The notes below the pieces were generated by a model that saw only the letters and a program-made list of their open reading frames with translations, made no database searches and was not told the DNA's origin. Below are positions 10,477 to 22,284 of a DNA stretch of 64,000 bases, one piece after another. Each line of letters starts with the position of its first letter. Position 1 is the first letter of the stretch. This stretch comes from Tetradesmus obliquus (Eukaryota; Chlorophyta; Chlorophyceae; Sphaeropleales; Scenedesmaceae), in assembly GCA_030272155.1 (NCBI GenBank), contig CP126193.1, positions 7,936,001-8,000,000 on the forward strand. Reading direction: 5' to 3'. A program made the position numbers and the translations under genes.

Positions 10477-12852
10477 TCACTGCTTGCGGGTGGCCCTCAG
10501 GGTCGTGCCAGCCGCTGCCTCAGCTGCGCGCAGGGAGGCGCTGCTGAAGAAGGTCTTGGGCAGGTGGTAGTAGGGCTGCTGGATGCCTGCAGGCACGACA
10601 ACACAAGAGGATTCCAACTCTGTTAGCAACAGTGGCTTGCACGCTTGTTGAAGCTGGCATGCCTGCTGCAACTTGCAAGATGAGCTTCACACGTGCGAAG
10701 ATGCTGATGCTGTGTGGATTACCAGTCGGCACCACGCCAATTGAAGATATACTGTCACGTACATGCTGGTAGCATGCTACCCGGCGACACACTGTGATCA
10801 GCAGCATTGTATTTAATCGTGAAGGTGCCCACCTGCTGTGTTGACTGCACCGGTCCTCTCGAAAAAGAGCTCCTCCCCAAGCGCCTCGCTGTCGACCTGC
10901 TTCGCCAGCACAGCAGCAGCCAGCTGAGATGCCATCAGCTGGCCGCCGCGCGCACTGCCCGCACCCACACCCCGGCCGCACGACGTTGCTGCCCCAGCGC
11001 CCCTGCTGCTGCCACTGCTGCTGCTTCCTGCAGCTGCCAGGGTGCCACTGCCTGCCTTGCCCCCTGAATTGGCCACAGCGGCGCGCTCCTCATGCAGGCA
11101 GGGGTCCAGCGTCTTGTACTGCCTGTACAGCAGGCTGTCTGCGTACTCCAGCCACAGCAGGCTCACCATGCGCAGCCGGCAAGGTGGCCCAAGGTCCACG
11201 CCGTGCATAGCTGCGCTGCCACCTGCGGGCTTGCCGCACAGCTGCACCGCAATGTCAACGAGGCTGGGCTGCTGGCTGGCGGCTGCTGCGGCTGCGCAAT
11301 ATGCCGGCAGGCTGTCGGCGCTGTTGAGCAGCAGCATGGGCTCTGCGATTGCATCGCCCGGCTGGCAGCTGCTGGCAGGCATCACCTGCAGCAGTGACAG
11401 CAGTGCACGGAGCGGCTCGAAGCAAGCTCAGTGTGTGTGACGACCTACTAGTAGTTCTATCATCAGCACAGCCCGAGCAGGTGAGGATGGGGAGCAGCAA
11501 CCCACAACGTTCTGCCGGCACATGTCTCACCTCAATGCCCTCAAGTGGTGGCGCAGGCGCATCTGCTGTGATCAGCAGCCGGCCATATGTAGTGCCGCTG
11601 CTGCCGCATGTGCTGTGGCCGCCGCTGCTCTTGCTGCTGCCAGGGGCAGCTGCGCCTGGGCTGGCGCCAGCGTCCAGCTGCAGGTCAGTAGCACTCAGCC
11701 GGCTGAAGCAGCACACGTCGCTGTTGCGCAGCAGCGCGTGCTCAATGATGCGGGACACGTTGTGCTCGGGCAGCAGCAGCAGGCTGCAGCCGATGGCCAG
11801 GATGGGGCCGCTGCGGCCTGCTGCTGTGATGGCTGCTGCTGCTGTTGCCAGGTCTGCTGCCTCGCCAGCCCAGGTGTGAGCTGGGTCGCTGCAGCCGTTG
11901 CTGATCACGCTGACACGCAGTCCTGCACAACACAGTGTTGTGTGCATGCAGAAGCCGCAGCAGGACAAGCAGCATGGAGTCAATTGAGAAGCTGCATGTC
12001 TTGGGGTGATTTGCGCTGATTTGTTGTAACCAGCAGTGTAGCAGTAGCCAAGTTGGTTCAGGCTGCTTCAAGCATGCAGGCTATCTCTGTACCCTCTCAT
12101 CCCCTACTGCTGGCCCTACAGTCCCTAGTAAAATGTAAAAGCACAGGTGCTGCAAGCATGCTGCAACGTTGCTGGGCTCACCCTTCATGTCCTGGATGCT
12201 GTCCAGCAGCTGCTGCGTGTCCTGCAAGTCGGGCTCATTGCAGGCAACGTAGATGCAGGGCTGCTCACTGCCTTGCTGCAGCCGCTGGCAGTACTTGAGC
12301 GCTGTCAGCCAGGACTTGAGCACTGGCATGCGACAAACATCTGCCAGACCACCAGAAAATAGCAGCGCATACACACTGTGTGTCTGAGCTGTGCAGTGGA
12401 TCTACAGAGCATGCGCATCTGCCCGGCAGTTGCTGAATGGCCATTGAAAACTTCAGCAAGGCGCGGCCAGAGCACAGCCAGCTGCACACTGCATGCTGAA
12501 TGCGAATCAGCTGTCGCAGTCCTCTACACGCAAGCCCACTGCTTAAAAGCATGGCTACTTGGTTTCATGCAGTGACACTACTAGTAAGGCCTGCTTGCAG
12601 AAGCAAGACAGCAGCAGTCTTCCCTGTGTTGTTTGCTGTGGTCACATGCTGCCTACCTGTAAGGCCCGGTGCCACATACCCAGACCCTTTTGCACCCCGC
12701 AACAGCTGCTTGCGGTGAGCTAGCCTGCTTTCAACATGAGGTGGCTCTGCTGTAGCTGCAAGGATGTCCTTTGCTGTGCTGCCACCCGGGCCTCCCGCCA
12801 GAAGCACCACCGTGAGGTGCCGCTGAGCGCCCATCATGTCAACATACAGCAA
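10477..12852 (-). CDS. Uncharacterised protein, possible nucleotidyltransferase-like fold
   Basis: Five exons in transcript order: 12852-12657, 12322-12182, 11922-11531, 11385-10833, 10586-10477. All have good splice sites and agreeing phases, giving about 463 residues. I do not recognise the family with certainty. The N-terminus has HLTVVLLAGGPGGS, resembling the LAGGxGTRL loop of NDP-sugar pyrophosphorylases. Later comes GPILAIGCSLLLLPEHNVSR, followed by IIEHALLRNSDVCCFSRL. This looks like the segment in such enzymes where a metal-binding Asp is followed by a strand and helix, but the Asp is not evident here. The third quarter has PCRLRMVSLLWLEYADSLL and a Gly/Ser/Ala-rich insert. The C-terminus is GIQQPYYHLPKTFFSSASL. 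If the resemblance is real it may be a catalytically degenerate member. It lies tail-to-head with the Rieske gene on the same strand. Confidence 0.7.
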
Positions 12853-13547
12853 TGTCGGCGTTCAGCTGTGTTGTTCGGCCTCTGACGGACCAGCGCTAGG
12901 AATGCCTGCAACAAAAACTTCCCGCCCAGAGCTCTGGCTTTTGTCTTCTCGCGCCGTGGAGCCCGTAAACATCGCTTACGTCTAACTTTTGGCAACCAGA
13001 TGCATATGAGAATGCCGAAACAGCAATGTACATTTGTCATAAAGTACGGAATGCCATTGTAGCACTGTCAGCACGTGGTGTTGCTGTGGGAACACCTGCT
13101 CGGTGTCACAGGTGCCCAGCCAGAGCAACGAAGTGCAGTGAACGTGCCTAACACATACCGTACCATGCGCTGGCTGTTGTGCAGGCAGGCTGGACCATGC
13201 TGAGGGATACTGCTGCAGCCTGGCAGCACGTGCTGTGGTGCTGGTGCTGTCCACCATGCAGACAAACTTGCATGAATCTATTCTCCACTGCTCAGCACCG
13301 TGAGCCCAGAAACATAACAAAGTATACGGCAGTAACCGCAATCGCCCCTGCTTTTCCAGCAGGATGTTCTGCTTTCCACTAGCCATACCCCAGGTGGATG
13401 TAGCCTGCTGTCGGCGCTACCCAGGCCCAGGCCCGGTCCTAGTAGAACCTCACAACATACGGCACACAACGCAACAACAAACATGTGTACATGGCCTACG
13501 CACGCACTACTGCACACTGAGAGCCAGCAGCAGCTCCTTCCTGCGGC
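12853..13547. other. Intergenic spacer between two minus-strand genes
   Basis: About 700 bases hold the 3' end of the Rieske oxygenase transcript and the promoter side of the 463-residue gene. I see no coding sequence, and no TTACA (minus-strand TGTAA) that could end the upstream transcript. Confidence 0.4.
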
Positions 13548-14695
13548 TCAAGGTCCCTTGTTCCTGGGGGGCGGGTAGCTGCCTGTGTGGAAGGCTCCCT
13601 CCAGCCCAGTCAGTGCACCCCTCAGCAGCCAGGCTGCAGCAGCAGCAGCTGCCCAGCCACCAACACGCAGCCCAGCACCCGCCAGCAGGCCAGCCACGGC
13701 CTCAGGCTGCAGCAGCAGCGCGTCAGGCCCGCCAGGCAGCGGCAGCACAGCGTTGGCAGCTGCTGCTGCGCCAGCCAACAGCAAGCTCGCTGCCTTGCTG
13801 CCTATGCCTGCTGCTGCAGGTGCTGCTGCCGCTGCTGCTGTGCTGCTGCCGCCAGCTACAGTGGATGCTGCAGCGAGGGCAGCCACTGCTGCTGCAGCAG
13901 TGAGCAGTGCTGCCCCGCAGCAGAGGCCTGCCGCCCAGCCCAGCAGCCGCCGGCCTGCTGTCACCTGCTTCAACGCTGCCTGGCACTGCGCGCAGTTTGC
14001 TGTGTGCTGCGAGTACCTGCAGCAGTGGCGGCAGCAGCACAACAGGGATGCTCAGCAACAGGGCACCACCTCATCCAGCAGCACACAGCTATGCAAGTAT
14101 GCTATCCTCACCAGCACGCACAGGTGTGTGCTTGAACTGCTTTCAAAATGCTCCTGCAATTTACTGATGGTGTGAAAGCGCACACTGCAGGTGCCTGCCT
14201 GCCAGCCCTGCCGCACCTGTCCAGCAGCTGCGGGTGGCTCAGCCGCGGCTGCAGCTGCGCCCGGTACTCCGGCCGCCCCACGTCCCCAAAGGGCCCGCCA
14301 TTGCCGTGGTGGCGGATCCAGGAGCGGAAGGCAACCACGTACGTGTCAGCCTGGACACACAACACAGCCGCGGCAGCAGCAGCAACAGCGGCGGCGACAT
14401 CAGCATCAGCAGCGCCAGCAGCAGCGGAGGCTGCAGGCAAGCAGGCTGGTTGCAAGTGCATGAGCACATGCGACAGCATCTGGCATAGCAAGCCATACAC
14501 ACATGCCAATTTGAAGCACATCCATAGCTGCTGCTCACAAAGCGCATGGCTGTCTGTGTAGCAGTCATTGACGAGCAGGGCTGCTGCTGCAGTCGCTGCT
14601 GGAAGCTGCTGGCTGGACGTGTCAGCCAAGGCGTCGTAATTGAAGTAAAATACAGTGGCAGCTGAGCAACACCTCACACACCTGCCTGCCACTAG

Positions 14696-14726
<31 letters not shown>

Positions 14727-14895
14727 CTGTTGCTGCTGCTGCTGGTCGCCTCACCTTGCTGGGCATGTAGTAAGCCTGTGCTGCGCTCTTGCCCTTGCCT
14801 GCTGCTGCCACAAACTCGGCCTCGCCGTAGTGCAGGAAGATCTGGTCGTCCTCAAGCGGCACCTGGCGCAGCGGGGATGCACAGAAGCAGCAGCA

Positions 14896-14928
<33 letters not shown>

Positions 14929-16298
14929 GGGCAGGCAGGATGGTGCATGGAACCACATGTAAGCATTTCGCCTCAGAAACAGCAGCAACCAAGCTGCTGC
15001 CGTTGCTGCTAAGTGTCACGCAGGCGTCCAACCGTGTGCTGCTGCTTGGCAGAGGTGTACTCAACAATGCTGCTGCGCATTGTGTCCCCAGCCGCACCTG
15101 CGTGCCCAGGTGTATGGCCCAGCCTGGCGCCGCCTTCATCAGCAGCGCAGGCAGCTTCGCAGCCCAGCCTTGCCCAGTGAACTTGAAGGCGTTGCGGTTG
15201 AGCAGCCTGCAGCGCCACACAGCAGCAGCTGCCTGAGCAAAAGACAAACAAAGGCCACATAACCGTTGCCCTGCTAAAACACAGCCCCGGGCCAGTTGCT
15301 GACTGCAGGCTCCAACCAGCATGCAGAGCAGCGACGGCCCGCCAACTACCATGCACTTGCACTACAGTTCCTGTCAACCTGCTGCTGCTGCTACTGCTGC
15401 TGCTACTGCTGCTGCTGCTGCTGCTGCGCCGCCTCACCTGCACTTGCCAGGCGCAATGGGCACGGCGTACACCACCACCATGCTCTCGTACCCGCGCAGC
15501 TGCGCGTCAATCGTGTGCCGCATCAGGCAGGGCGCCACAAACTCCGTCGCCTGCGGCCCCAGCGCGCCTGCCCTGGGGCCAGTGGCCCAGGCCCCCCTGA
15601 ACCCTGCCCCTGAGACCTGCCGCGTCAGGCGCATGTCATATGCGCCCACTGAGTCTCTGCTGCTGATGGACTTGTGGTGTGTGAAGGGCACGTGGCTGGC
15701 ATCAAGCACATTCTCCATCAGGCTGGCCCTGCAGCAGGGGGAGGAGGGGAGGGGCATGCAGCAATGACAGGGCAGATAAGGCAAGCCGATTCAGCAGTGC
15801 CAGTCCAGCAAAATGATTTGAAACAATGAACTGTGCAGATGGAGAAGATCTTGCTGGTGGCTGACAGGCCATGTGCTGTGCCTGCTGCAACCTGCAGTCA
15901 CATCACTGTCACCTGCCATAGTACCTAGCTATGAGCAGTGCCACTGCGGCAATGCCACACGCCCATTACTACAAGCCTGCCCAGAAACTGCCAATGCCAA
16001 CGCAGACGTGCCTCACCAGTCGTAAGGCACGTCCCGCCAGGTGTCCTGCACCAGCCAAGCAGGGTCATCAAACTCGGGCACCAGCGGCAGCCCAGCAGCA
16101 TCAGCAGTGCTGCCACCAGCATCAGCATGGACCCCTGCGCCAGCACTGCTGCTGCTGCTGCTGCTGTCGTCAGAGGCCACTGGCCGCTTGGGCAGGGCTG
16201 CTGGCTTCACAAACAGCAGGCCCTGCCGCACCACGCACGGGTAGGCGGTGGCACACGCGCGCGGCGTGGCATGGTGGCCCTCCTGTGGGAGCAGCAGC

Positions 16299-16332
<34 letters not shown>

Positions 16333-16733
16333 GCGGCGGCTGTGAGTGCGCCTAGGGAGATGGGCCTGTAAGGGAGATGCAGTTTCTGACCTTGTTCGAG
16401 TGCTGCATGCTTGCTGGGCTGCTCATGGTGCGCGCTGCCTTGAGCAGTGTAGTGCTAACACTACACATGCAACGCTGAGCCAAGCACATGCCACCACCAG
16501 CTAGCCAGCTGCGACAGCCGACTGCAGTCACTCCCGATACATTGCTGCTACTGCTGCTGCCAAGCAGCTGCTGGCGTCCCATGTACATGCCTGTGGGATG
16601 ATCTCGCAGCCTCCCTGCCCGTTGAAGGCCCAGCCATGGTAGGGGCACTGCAGCAGGCCACCCGGGGTGATGCGGCCCTCACTGAGCGGCACCAGCCTGT
16701 GTGGGCACACGTCAGCAAACACGCGCCAGCTGC

Positions 16734-16772
<39 letters not shown>

Positions 16773-17468
16773 GGTGCTGGTCTGATGATGGTGCTGGCTG
16801 GTGCCAAATGACGAGGGGGATGCCTAGCAGCACAAACCTGTGCGGCGCAGCTGGGTCGAAGTCCCTGCATGCATGGGGACACGATGCATGTGTGGATGCA
16901 TGCAGCACAGCAGCACCATGCATGCAACTTAGGCACATGCACGTCTCAGCATAAGACGCAAGTGCAGCCGGGACATTAGCAAAACTGAGAGTACCCCACA
17001 GCTGCTTGCTGCTGCACATCACACGCAGTGTCAGCATTCATGCATCGTTGAAAGTGCAGCAGCACGCATGGGCTGCTGAGCCAGGCGCTGCATGCAAGCC
17101 ATGCATGTGACAGGGCAACTTTTTGCTCACTTGACGAAGCCCACAGGGTACCACTGGTCCAGCCAGTCAAAGGCATGTGTGCGGTTGAATGGGGCATCAG
17201 GGAAGTCTGTGGACATTACGGTGCGGCTGTAGCTGCATGCACGCACATCCCTGCAGTGGGGCGCTGTGCAGCTGCTGGCACTGATGCTGCATGGCGCGTC
17301 CTGCAGCTGCTGTTGCTGAGGTCCACGTGTTGAAGGCCGCTTAGAGCGCCTGAGACCGGAAGTCCTGCTGCTGTGAGGCAATGCACGCACATGTGCATGC
17401 TGGCTGTTCTGCTGGAGCAGCATGCTGCTGCTGCTGCTGCAACTGCTGCTTCGCAGAGCTCCTGACAA
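13548..17468 (-). CDS. Rieske-type oxygenase of the pheophorbide a oxygenase / Tic55 family
   Basis: Eight exons: 17468-17131, 16864-16591, 16282-16017, 15728-15438, 15206-15098, 14862-14755, 14350-14217, 14016-13548; about 662 residues. Residues 1-85 look like a transit peptide. The entry motif is FDWLDQWYPVGFVKDFD. The Rieske [2Fe-2S] site is CPHRLVPLSEGR ... CPYHGWAF (first Cys near 166). The mononuclear iron site is ENVLDASHVPFTHH (His near 305 and 310). The tail holds the family's CxxC motif (NCAQC, near 515-518), then two Ala-rich hydrophobic stretches that probably anchor it in a chloroplast membrane. Relatives oxidise pheophorbide a, protochlorophyllide or chlorophyllide, or serve the import machinery; which applies here cannot be read from sequence. 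About twelve consecutive Ser sit just before the Rieske motif. Intron 2 needs a GC donor (CAG|GCATGT). Confidence 0.92.
14697..14727 (+). repeat. (TGCC)n tetranucleotide repeat
   Basis: Nearly eight copies of TGCC lie in intron 6 of the Rieske oxygenase gene, downstream of exon 6 in transcript order. Confidence 0.95.
14886..14930 (+). repeat. (AGC)n repeat with one AGA-type break
   Basis: Interrupted AGC run in intron 5 of the Rieske gene, just upstream of exon 6 in transcript order (CTG on the transcribed strand). Confidence 0.9.
15378..15428 (+). repeat. Interrupted (CTG)n repeat
   Basis: CTG run with several CTA breaks in intron 4 of the Rieske gene, starting right beside the donor of exon 4. 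Confidence 0.9.
16299..16331 (+). repeat. (CAG)n repeat
   Basis: About ten CAG/AGC units in intron 2 of the Rieske gene, close to the acceptor of exon 3. Confidence 0.9.
16735..16772 (+). repeat. (CTG)n repeat, coding (poly-Ser) in the Rieske domain
   Basis: About 12-13 CTG units on the + strand read as AGC (Ser) in exon 2 of the minus-strand oxygenase. They place a serine tract about ten residues before the CPH iron-sulfur motif. The run is in frame and the exon stays open. Confidence 0.95.
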
Positions 17469-18490
17469 GCTGTGCTGGTTAATATGGGTTCAAGATTATT
17501 TTCACAGGCCTGGCGCTTAGTTTCTGGCTGTTGAACAGCAGATCACATGCGTCTCGGCACTTGCCCACCCGCTTCCGGCACCCAAGCATTAAACTTTGGT
17601 TACGCGGACCGAAATCAAACGCTTCAAATACCAAACTTACTTCATGTCGTGCAGTAACAGGTCAGTACAGGGCCTACGCATAACGTTAGTAGCATTTGTC
17701 AGGTGTCAATGTCATCATCTTTTTTAGCATTTCCTGTAGACATGTGACAGCTGCTCGACTGTGAAGGGCTTTCACACGTTCAAGATGATAATTTGATCAA
17801 TATGATGAAGCTGCAGTCCATGAGTTGTAGCTGTCCAGTGCAAGCGCTGCTGCTGCCACACCTGCTGACAACTCTGGACCCATTGCAAACTGTGTGACAG
17901 GTCCACTTGACAAGCTTGATGTTGTACTCGTACACCTTACACACAGATGCACTGACATCAAAAACAAACTTTAACATCACGGCATGCAGCCGAAAGTGCC
18001 AGGCTGCACCTGAAGGTCGGTAGACAGCCTGTGAAGCCTTCACAGCCAAGCTGCCACTGGCACACACTTTCTGGACTGCAGTTGTGGCACGGCAGCAGGC
18101 GGGCTTCAACATCACTGCATACAAGCAACACGTGTGCACCGCGAGCCACTTCATGCACCCTGATGCACATCTCAGTGCACTGCATGCTGGGGGCGCCGCC
18201 AGCGCATACTGCCCTCCCTGTATTGTGCTGCTTCACAGCTCTTCGCGCTTACGCTGCCTGTCTGCTGCCACCTCTGTCATCGCGAACAGCACAGCTCCCA
18301 CAGCACTTTGCCTTCTCTGCTGCTGATGAGCATTAAGCAGCATCAGCTGTGACAGGGCCAGGGACAGGGCTGCCCCACGCGCTTGCTGCTGGCACTTGCT
18401 GCTGGCGTGGCTACTCCTGCACGCACTGCGCTGCTTGCTGCTGCCGTTGCTGGGACATGGCACATACATTGCTGCTGCAGCAAGGGCGCC
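17469..18490. other. Spacer between TMEM14-like gene and Rieske oxygenase
   Basis: No coding exon is supported. It should hold the 3' UTR of the TMEM14-like gene and the promoter of the oxygenase, both on the minus strand. Confidence 0.4.
17937..17941 (-). terminator. Candidate TGTAA poly(A) signal of the TMEM14-like gene
   Basis: TTACA on the + strand (TGTAA on the transcript), about 550 bases past the stop. The motif is typical of green algae, but it is short and can occur by chance. Confidence 0.3.
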
Positions 18491-19150
18491 TCATGTGGCC
18501 TTGGGCTTGGGCTTAGGGCCCAGCAGCAGGCTCCACACGTAGAAGACTGCAGCACACGACATCACAGGTGCAGGGTGTTGAGAGTGCCGCACCCAACGCA
18601 TGGCATGAGGGCTAGCAGCAGCAGTGCTTGTTGGGGCAAAGGCTCATTGGTTTGCACACAGAGTGTGAAATGGTCGCGGGTGATGACATCAAGCTGCGCT
18701 GTGCATGCAGGAACACCGTGAGCGCATGTGGCTGAAGCGCCCGCAGCCCACAGTCAGCTGGGACGCAAATGAAAGACTGTGTGTTGCCAGTATGCCACTC
18801 CCAGAGCTCAATTGTCCCAGGTGCGCAAGGTGTCTGCCACGCTGCCCACCTGTCATTGCAGCGCTCAGGCCAGCAGTCAGCCCAGCAGGCATGAGCTTGC
18901 CCGTGGCGCTGTAGCGCTCATACATCACGTACGTGAGCCCCGCCGCCACCAGCAAGCTGATGGCTGTTGCTGGCTTGCAGGCCTTGCCCTTGTGGTATGA
19001 GTCTAGGGACCACTTTGACATTAGGCCCAGCAGCGCTGCTGAGCCAAGCCCAGCGCCCAAGCTGACCATGCTGCCCTTTGTGAGGTAGCCCGCCACGCCA
19101 CCGATAGCCAGCAGGACGGCGTAGATGGGGGAGAAACAAAAGTCGTACAT
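18491..19150 (-). CDS. TMEM14 / FAX-like four-span membrane protein
   Basis: Two exons: 19150-18850 and 18546-18491; phases agree, 118 residues, the usual size for the UPF0136/TMEM14 family. Four short hydrophobic helices alternate with Gly-rich turns: AVLLAIGGVAGYLTKGS, LGAGLGSAALLGLMS, AISLLVAAGLTYVMYERY and MPAGLTAGLSAAMT. The last exon encodes VFYVWSLLL plus a basic tail. Plant relatives (FAX) export fatty acids across the plastid inner envelope; animal TMEM14 proteins act in mitochondria. No transit peptide is visible at this start, so the target membrane is open. It is divergent from the Low-PSII-Accumulation-like gene across 418 bases. Confidence 0.88.
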
Positions 19151-19568
19151 GTTTGCTTGCTGTTTGCTGGTCTTTGATGCGCTTGATGTGCTGTGGCAGG
19201 GGTGCTACTGTTGTTGGTCTACAGTTATGGTGGTTGAAAACTCTGCTTGATGTAGACGACGCCAGAAACGTCCAGTGTGTGTAGAAAAGGATGGAGAACA
19301 GCAGACGATGTTGCGCACTACGATCACATGCAACCCTGCTTGGTAAGCAAGTCTGAACACTCAACCCCAACCTACTGACAACCAAGACCAACAGCACAGC
19401 CACTGCATGCGCGTGACAGCATACTTACGCTGCTGAACTATATACATTGATGTGACGAACGAATAGATCCACCACGCCAAGCCATCCATTCTCGACCACC
19501 CAAAGCCCGCCAGTTGTCTGCGGTTGAGTAAGCGACGCACTACTCATATCATCTTCAACGAAAGCATA
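19151..19568. promoter_or_regulatory. Candidate bidirectional promoter
   Basis: 418 bases separate two divergent start codons (TMEM14-like on the minus strand, Low-PSII-Accumulation-like on the plus strand). Both transcripts must start here, so control elements are probably shared. I see no unmistakable TATA box. Confidence 0.5.
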
Positions 19569-22284
19569 ATGTCGCATTCCTTACTGCAGCGGACTGGCCT
19601 GCAGCGCTGCCAGTGCTTCAGCAGCAGATGGCAGGGTGTGGCTCCACACAAACACAGCAGAGCTGCAGCCGTGCACAGGAGAACCGTAGTAACAGCAGCT
19701 ATGACACCTCAGGATAAGGAAGAGCTCAGGTATGGTGAGGTGGAGCAGGCCAATGAGGCATGGGTATAGAGCCGGTGCTGGTGTCACCCACCGCAGTCAT
19801 GCCTGGCCTGACATAGCCTGACAGTTCCACCGCAGCGCTTGCTGTACTTTACAAACTGCTTCTCTTCACAATACGCACAGCAAGAAAATGTTGATTGCAA
19901 CATTTGATGGAGCTGTTGAACATGCAAACATTGTGTGTTGCCGCTGTGTCTGTCATCTGTGCCAACTGCCTTGGCTGTGTCATGCTGTAGGAAGCTGGAA
20001 GCAGACAGGATCAACCTGCGATCAGAGGCAGAGGCCCCATTCCGGTATGCTTGCGTTGTTTGCACGTTTATGCACGTCAGCTGCAATCAGCTGTGCAGCA
20101 TCATTTGACAGCCAGTCGCCTAGCTGCTGTTGGTCCATGCCACGTGCCTCCTGTTCACGCTGCACAGAGCAGGTGCACAGCCACAACACATTGCGTCAGG
20201 ATTTAGGCAGCAGCCGCAACGGAGGCAAGCTCCACATCGTCAACTGCATCCCTGTACTACAGTCCATCTGCAGCGCACTGCCGCCACGCACACACCTCAC
20301 CCGTCACTGGCATGCCTTGCTTCTCCATGTGTCACCAGCACCAAACTTTACCTCCCCGCCACCACCCCACCTATTTCCTGCAGGTCACTGCGGCTGGTCT
20401 TTTATGGCTTCAGCGTGGCCAGCGCAGGCGTGGCCTTCCTCATCTCCATCCCGCAGCTCATTGGGGCCACTGCAGGGGCGCCTGGCGCGCTGCAGACGGG
20501 CCAGGTGCTGCAGAACATCGGCATAAACCTGGGGGCGGTGGCGCTGTTCGCGTGGCTGTTCTCGCAGGACTGGAAGGTGCGGCGGCTCGCCAGCAGAGGA
20601 CACACACACTTCTTATGAGCTATTGTGTGTCAGCCTGGTTTCCCTCTGGTTTGCAGAGTTCTCAGTTGACTTTACACGTGGCATGCAGCCGGGTGCGCCT
20701 GCCGTACTCCCAGCATACCACCGGGTGAAGTGGCGTGCTTACATCCGTGCGCCTAGCAGAGAGGTGCAGTTCCCACCGCATCTTGTGCTGTGCTACTGGC
20801 CTCTCCACCTGGCTGTGGCTTGCTGCCGTGCCGTGTCCTGCAGGCGCGCGACAAGCAGATGGCGCGCCTGGCGCGTGAGGAGGCGCTGGCGGGGCTGCCG
20901 CTGCAGCTGGCCAACGGCAAGCGGCTGCGCGTGGGGGCGCTGCAGGGCGCCTCGCGCGTGGTCATCGCGGCAGGCACGCAGCAGCAGGTGCGGCAGTGGC
21001 GGTGCGGCAGCAAGCATGCGGCATGTGTGTGTTGTGTGCGCTCCTGCAGGAGAGCTGCTGTGCGCAGCGTGCAGGACCAGCTTGTGCTTGTTGGAACTAC
21101 AGCTACAGCTTGTAGCTTGTTTGCGATGGTTGCAGACTGCCAATATTGAGCTTATGAACGTGTTGCTGCTGCTGCTTTTGGTGTGGTTTTGTCGCCTGCA
21201 GGTGTCAGAGGCGCTGGCTGCTGCGGAGCCGTACCGGGAGCAGCTGGAGCGGCGCGGCGTGCTGGTGGTGCCGCTGCCGGTGTATGGGGGTGACGCAGGT
21301 GGCTGGGGGCCTGGCTGGTGTGTGTTGCGTTATCTGCTGTGCATGCGCAGTTGGTGGTGTGAATGCAGTATGCTGCAGCCCTCGTGACATGCTATGTGAT
21401 GTCGTGTTGTCTTGTGCTCGTGCATCTGCTGCACACTTTAGTGCCGACTGTGTCCCTTATGCTGGAACAGTGCATGCATGAAGTTTGAGGGCCGACAGCT
21501 TGCGCTGCAGCCACCTGCTGTGCTGCAGCTGCAGCCTCTTGCGCCTATGTCTCTGGCACCTAACCTACAATGCTCACATGCCTAGACGCTCGGCAACTGC
21601 CCCGCATGTGTCCTGCCCCTGCCAATCCCACACAGCCGACGCCATGCCCGCGCCGGGCCGCGATGAGCTGCGCTGGCGCGCGCAGCCGCTGCAGCCCGCC
21701 TCGTGGCGCGAGTGGTTTGACGCGCAGCTGGCGCTGGCACCCAATGCTGTGCCTGAGCGGGGCCTGTATGTGGGGCTGCGCCTGGACGGGCGGGTGCGCG
21801 CCAGCGGCATGGGCCAGCCGCCCTGGGCACGCTTTGCGGTGGAGCTGGCGCCGCTGGAGGGTGCGGCGGCCTGCTGCTTGCCTGTTGCACTGGCTTTATA
21901 TCAGAGTTCCTTGTTGGGATTATGAAGAAGCAGTGCTTGCCTTCTATCCGTCTTCAGTACGGTGCAAGCTGATGCATTGTTGCGGCTATAGCGGTTTAGG
22001 TATGAGATGAGGAGGGAGGGCGCAGACGTGGCTGCTGCACTAGCATTGCCGGCTTGGCTGAGCGGCTGCTTGCATGGCTCACCAAGGGTTGCTGCAGCAT
22101 GCGATGATGAGATGCCGACAGTAGAAATTTTATGCCATCACCATGGTGCATCTGCTGAGCAGCACAGCTCCATGTTGATCTCTCGCTGCCACTGCCGCTG
22201 CTGCTGCTGGTGTGTGTATTGTAATGCTGTGCAGGCGAGGGCAAGTGGACTGGCTTCATGGACGGCTTTGACGGCAAGGTGTGA
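19569..22284 (+). CDS. LOW PSII ACCUMULATION 1-like protein (DUF3493 type), chloroplast
   Basis: Seven exons: 19569-19729, 19991-20044, 20384-20576, 20844-20987, 21202-21298, 21636-21860, 22235-22284; about 307 residues with all phases agreeing. The first ~45 residues are Ser/Arg/Gln-rich, like a transit peptide. Exon 3 gives two membrane helices, RLVFYGFSVASAGVAFLISI and VLQNIGINLGAVALFAWLFS. Exon 4 starts ARDKQMARLAREEALAGLPL, a signature of the LPA1/REP27 C-terminal region. The TPR repeats of true LPA1/REP27 are absent, so it matches the shorter LPA1-like plant proteins. A role in PSII assembly in thylakoids is inferred from that kinship. The C-terminus, WTGFMDGFDGKV, ends inside a minisatellite that repeats the last codons and the stop. 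Confidence 0.88.
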
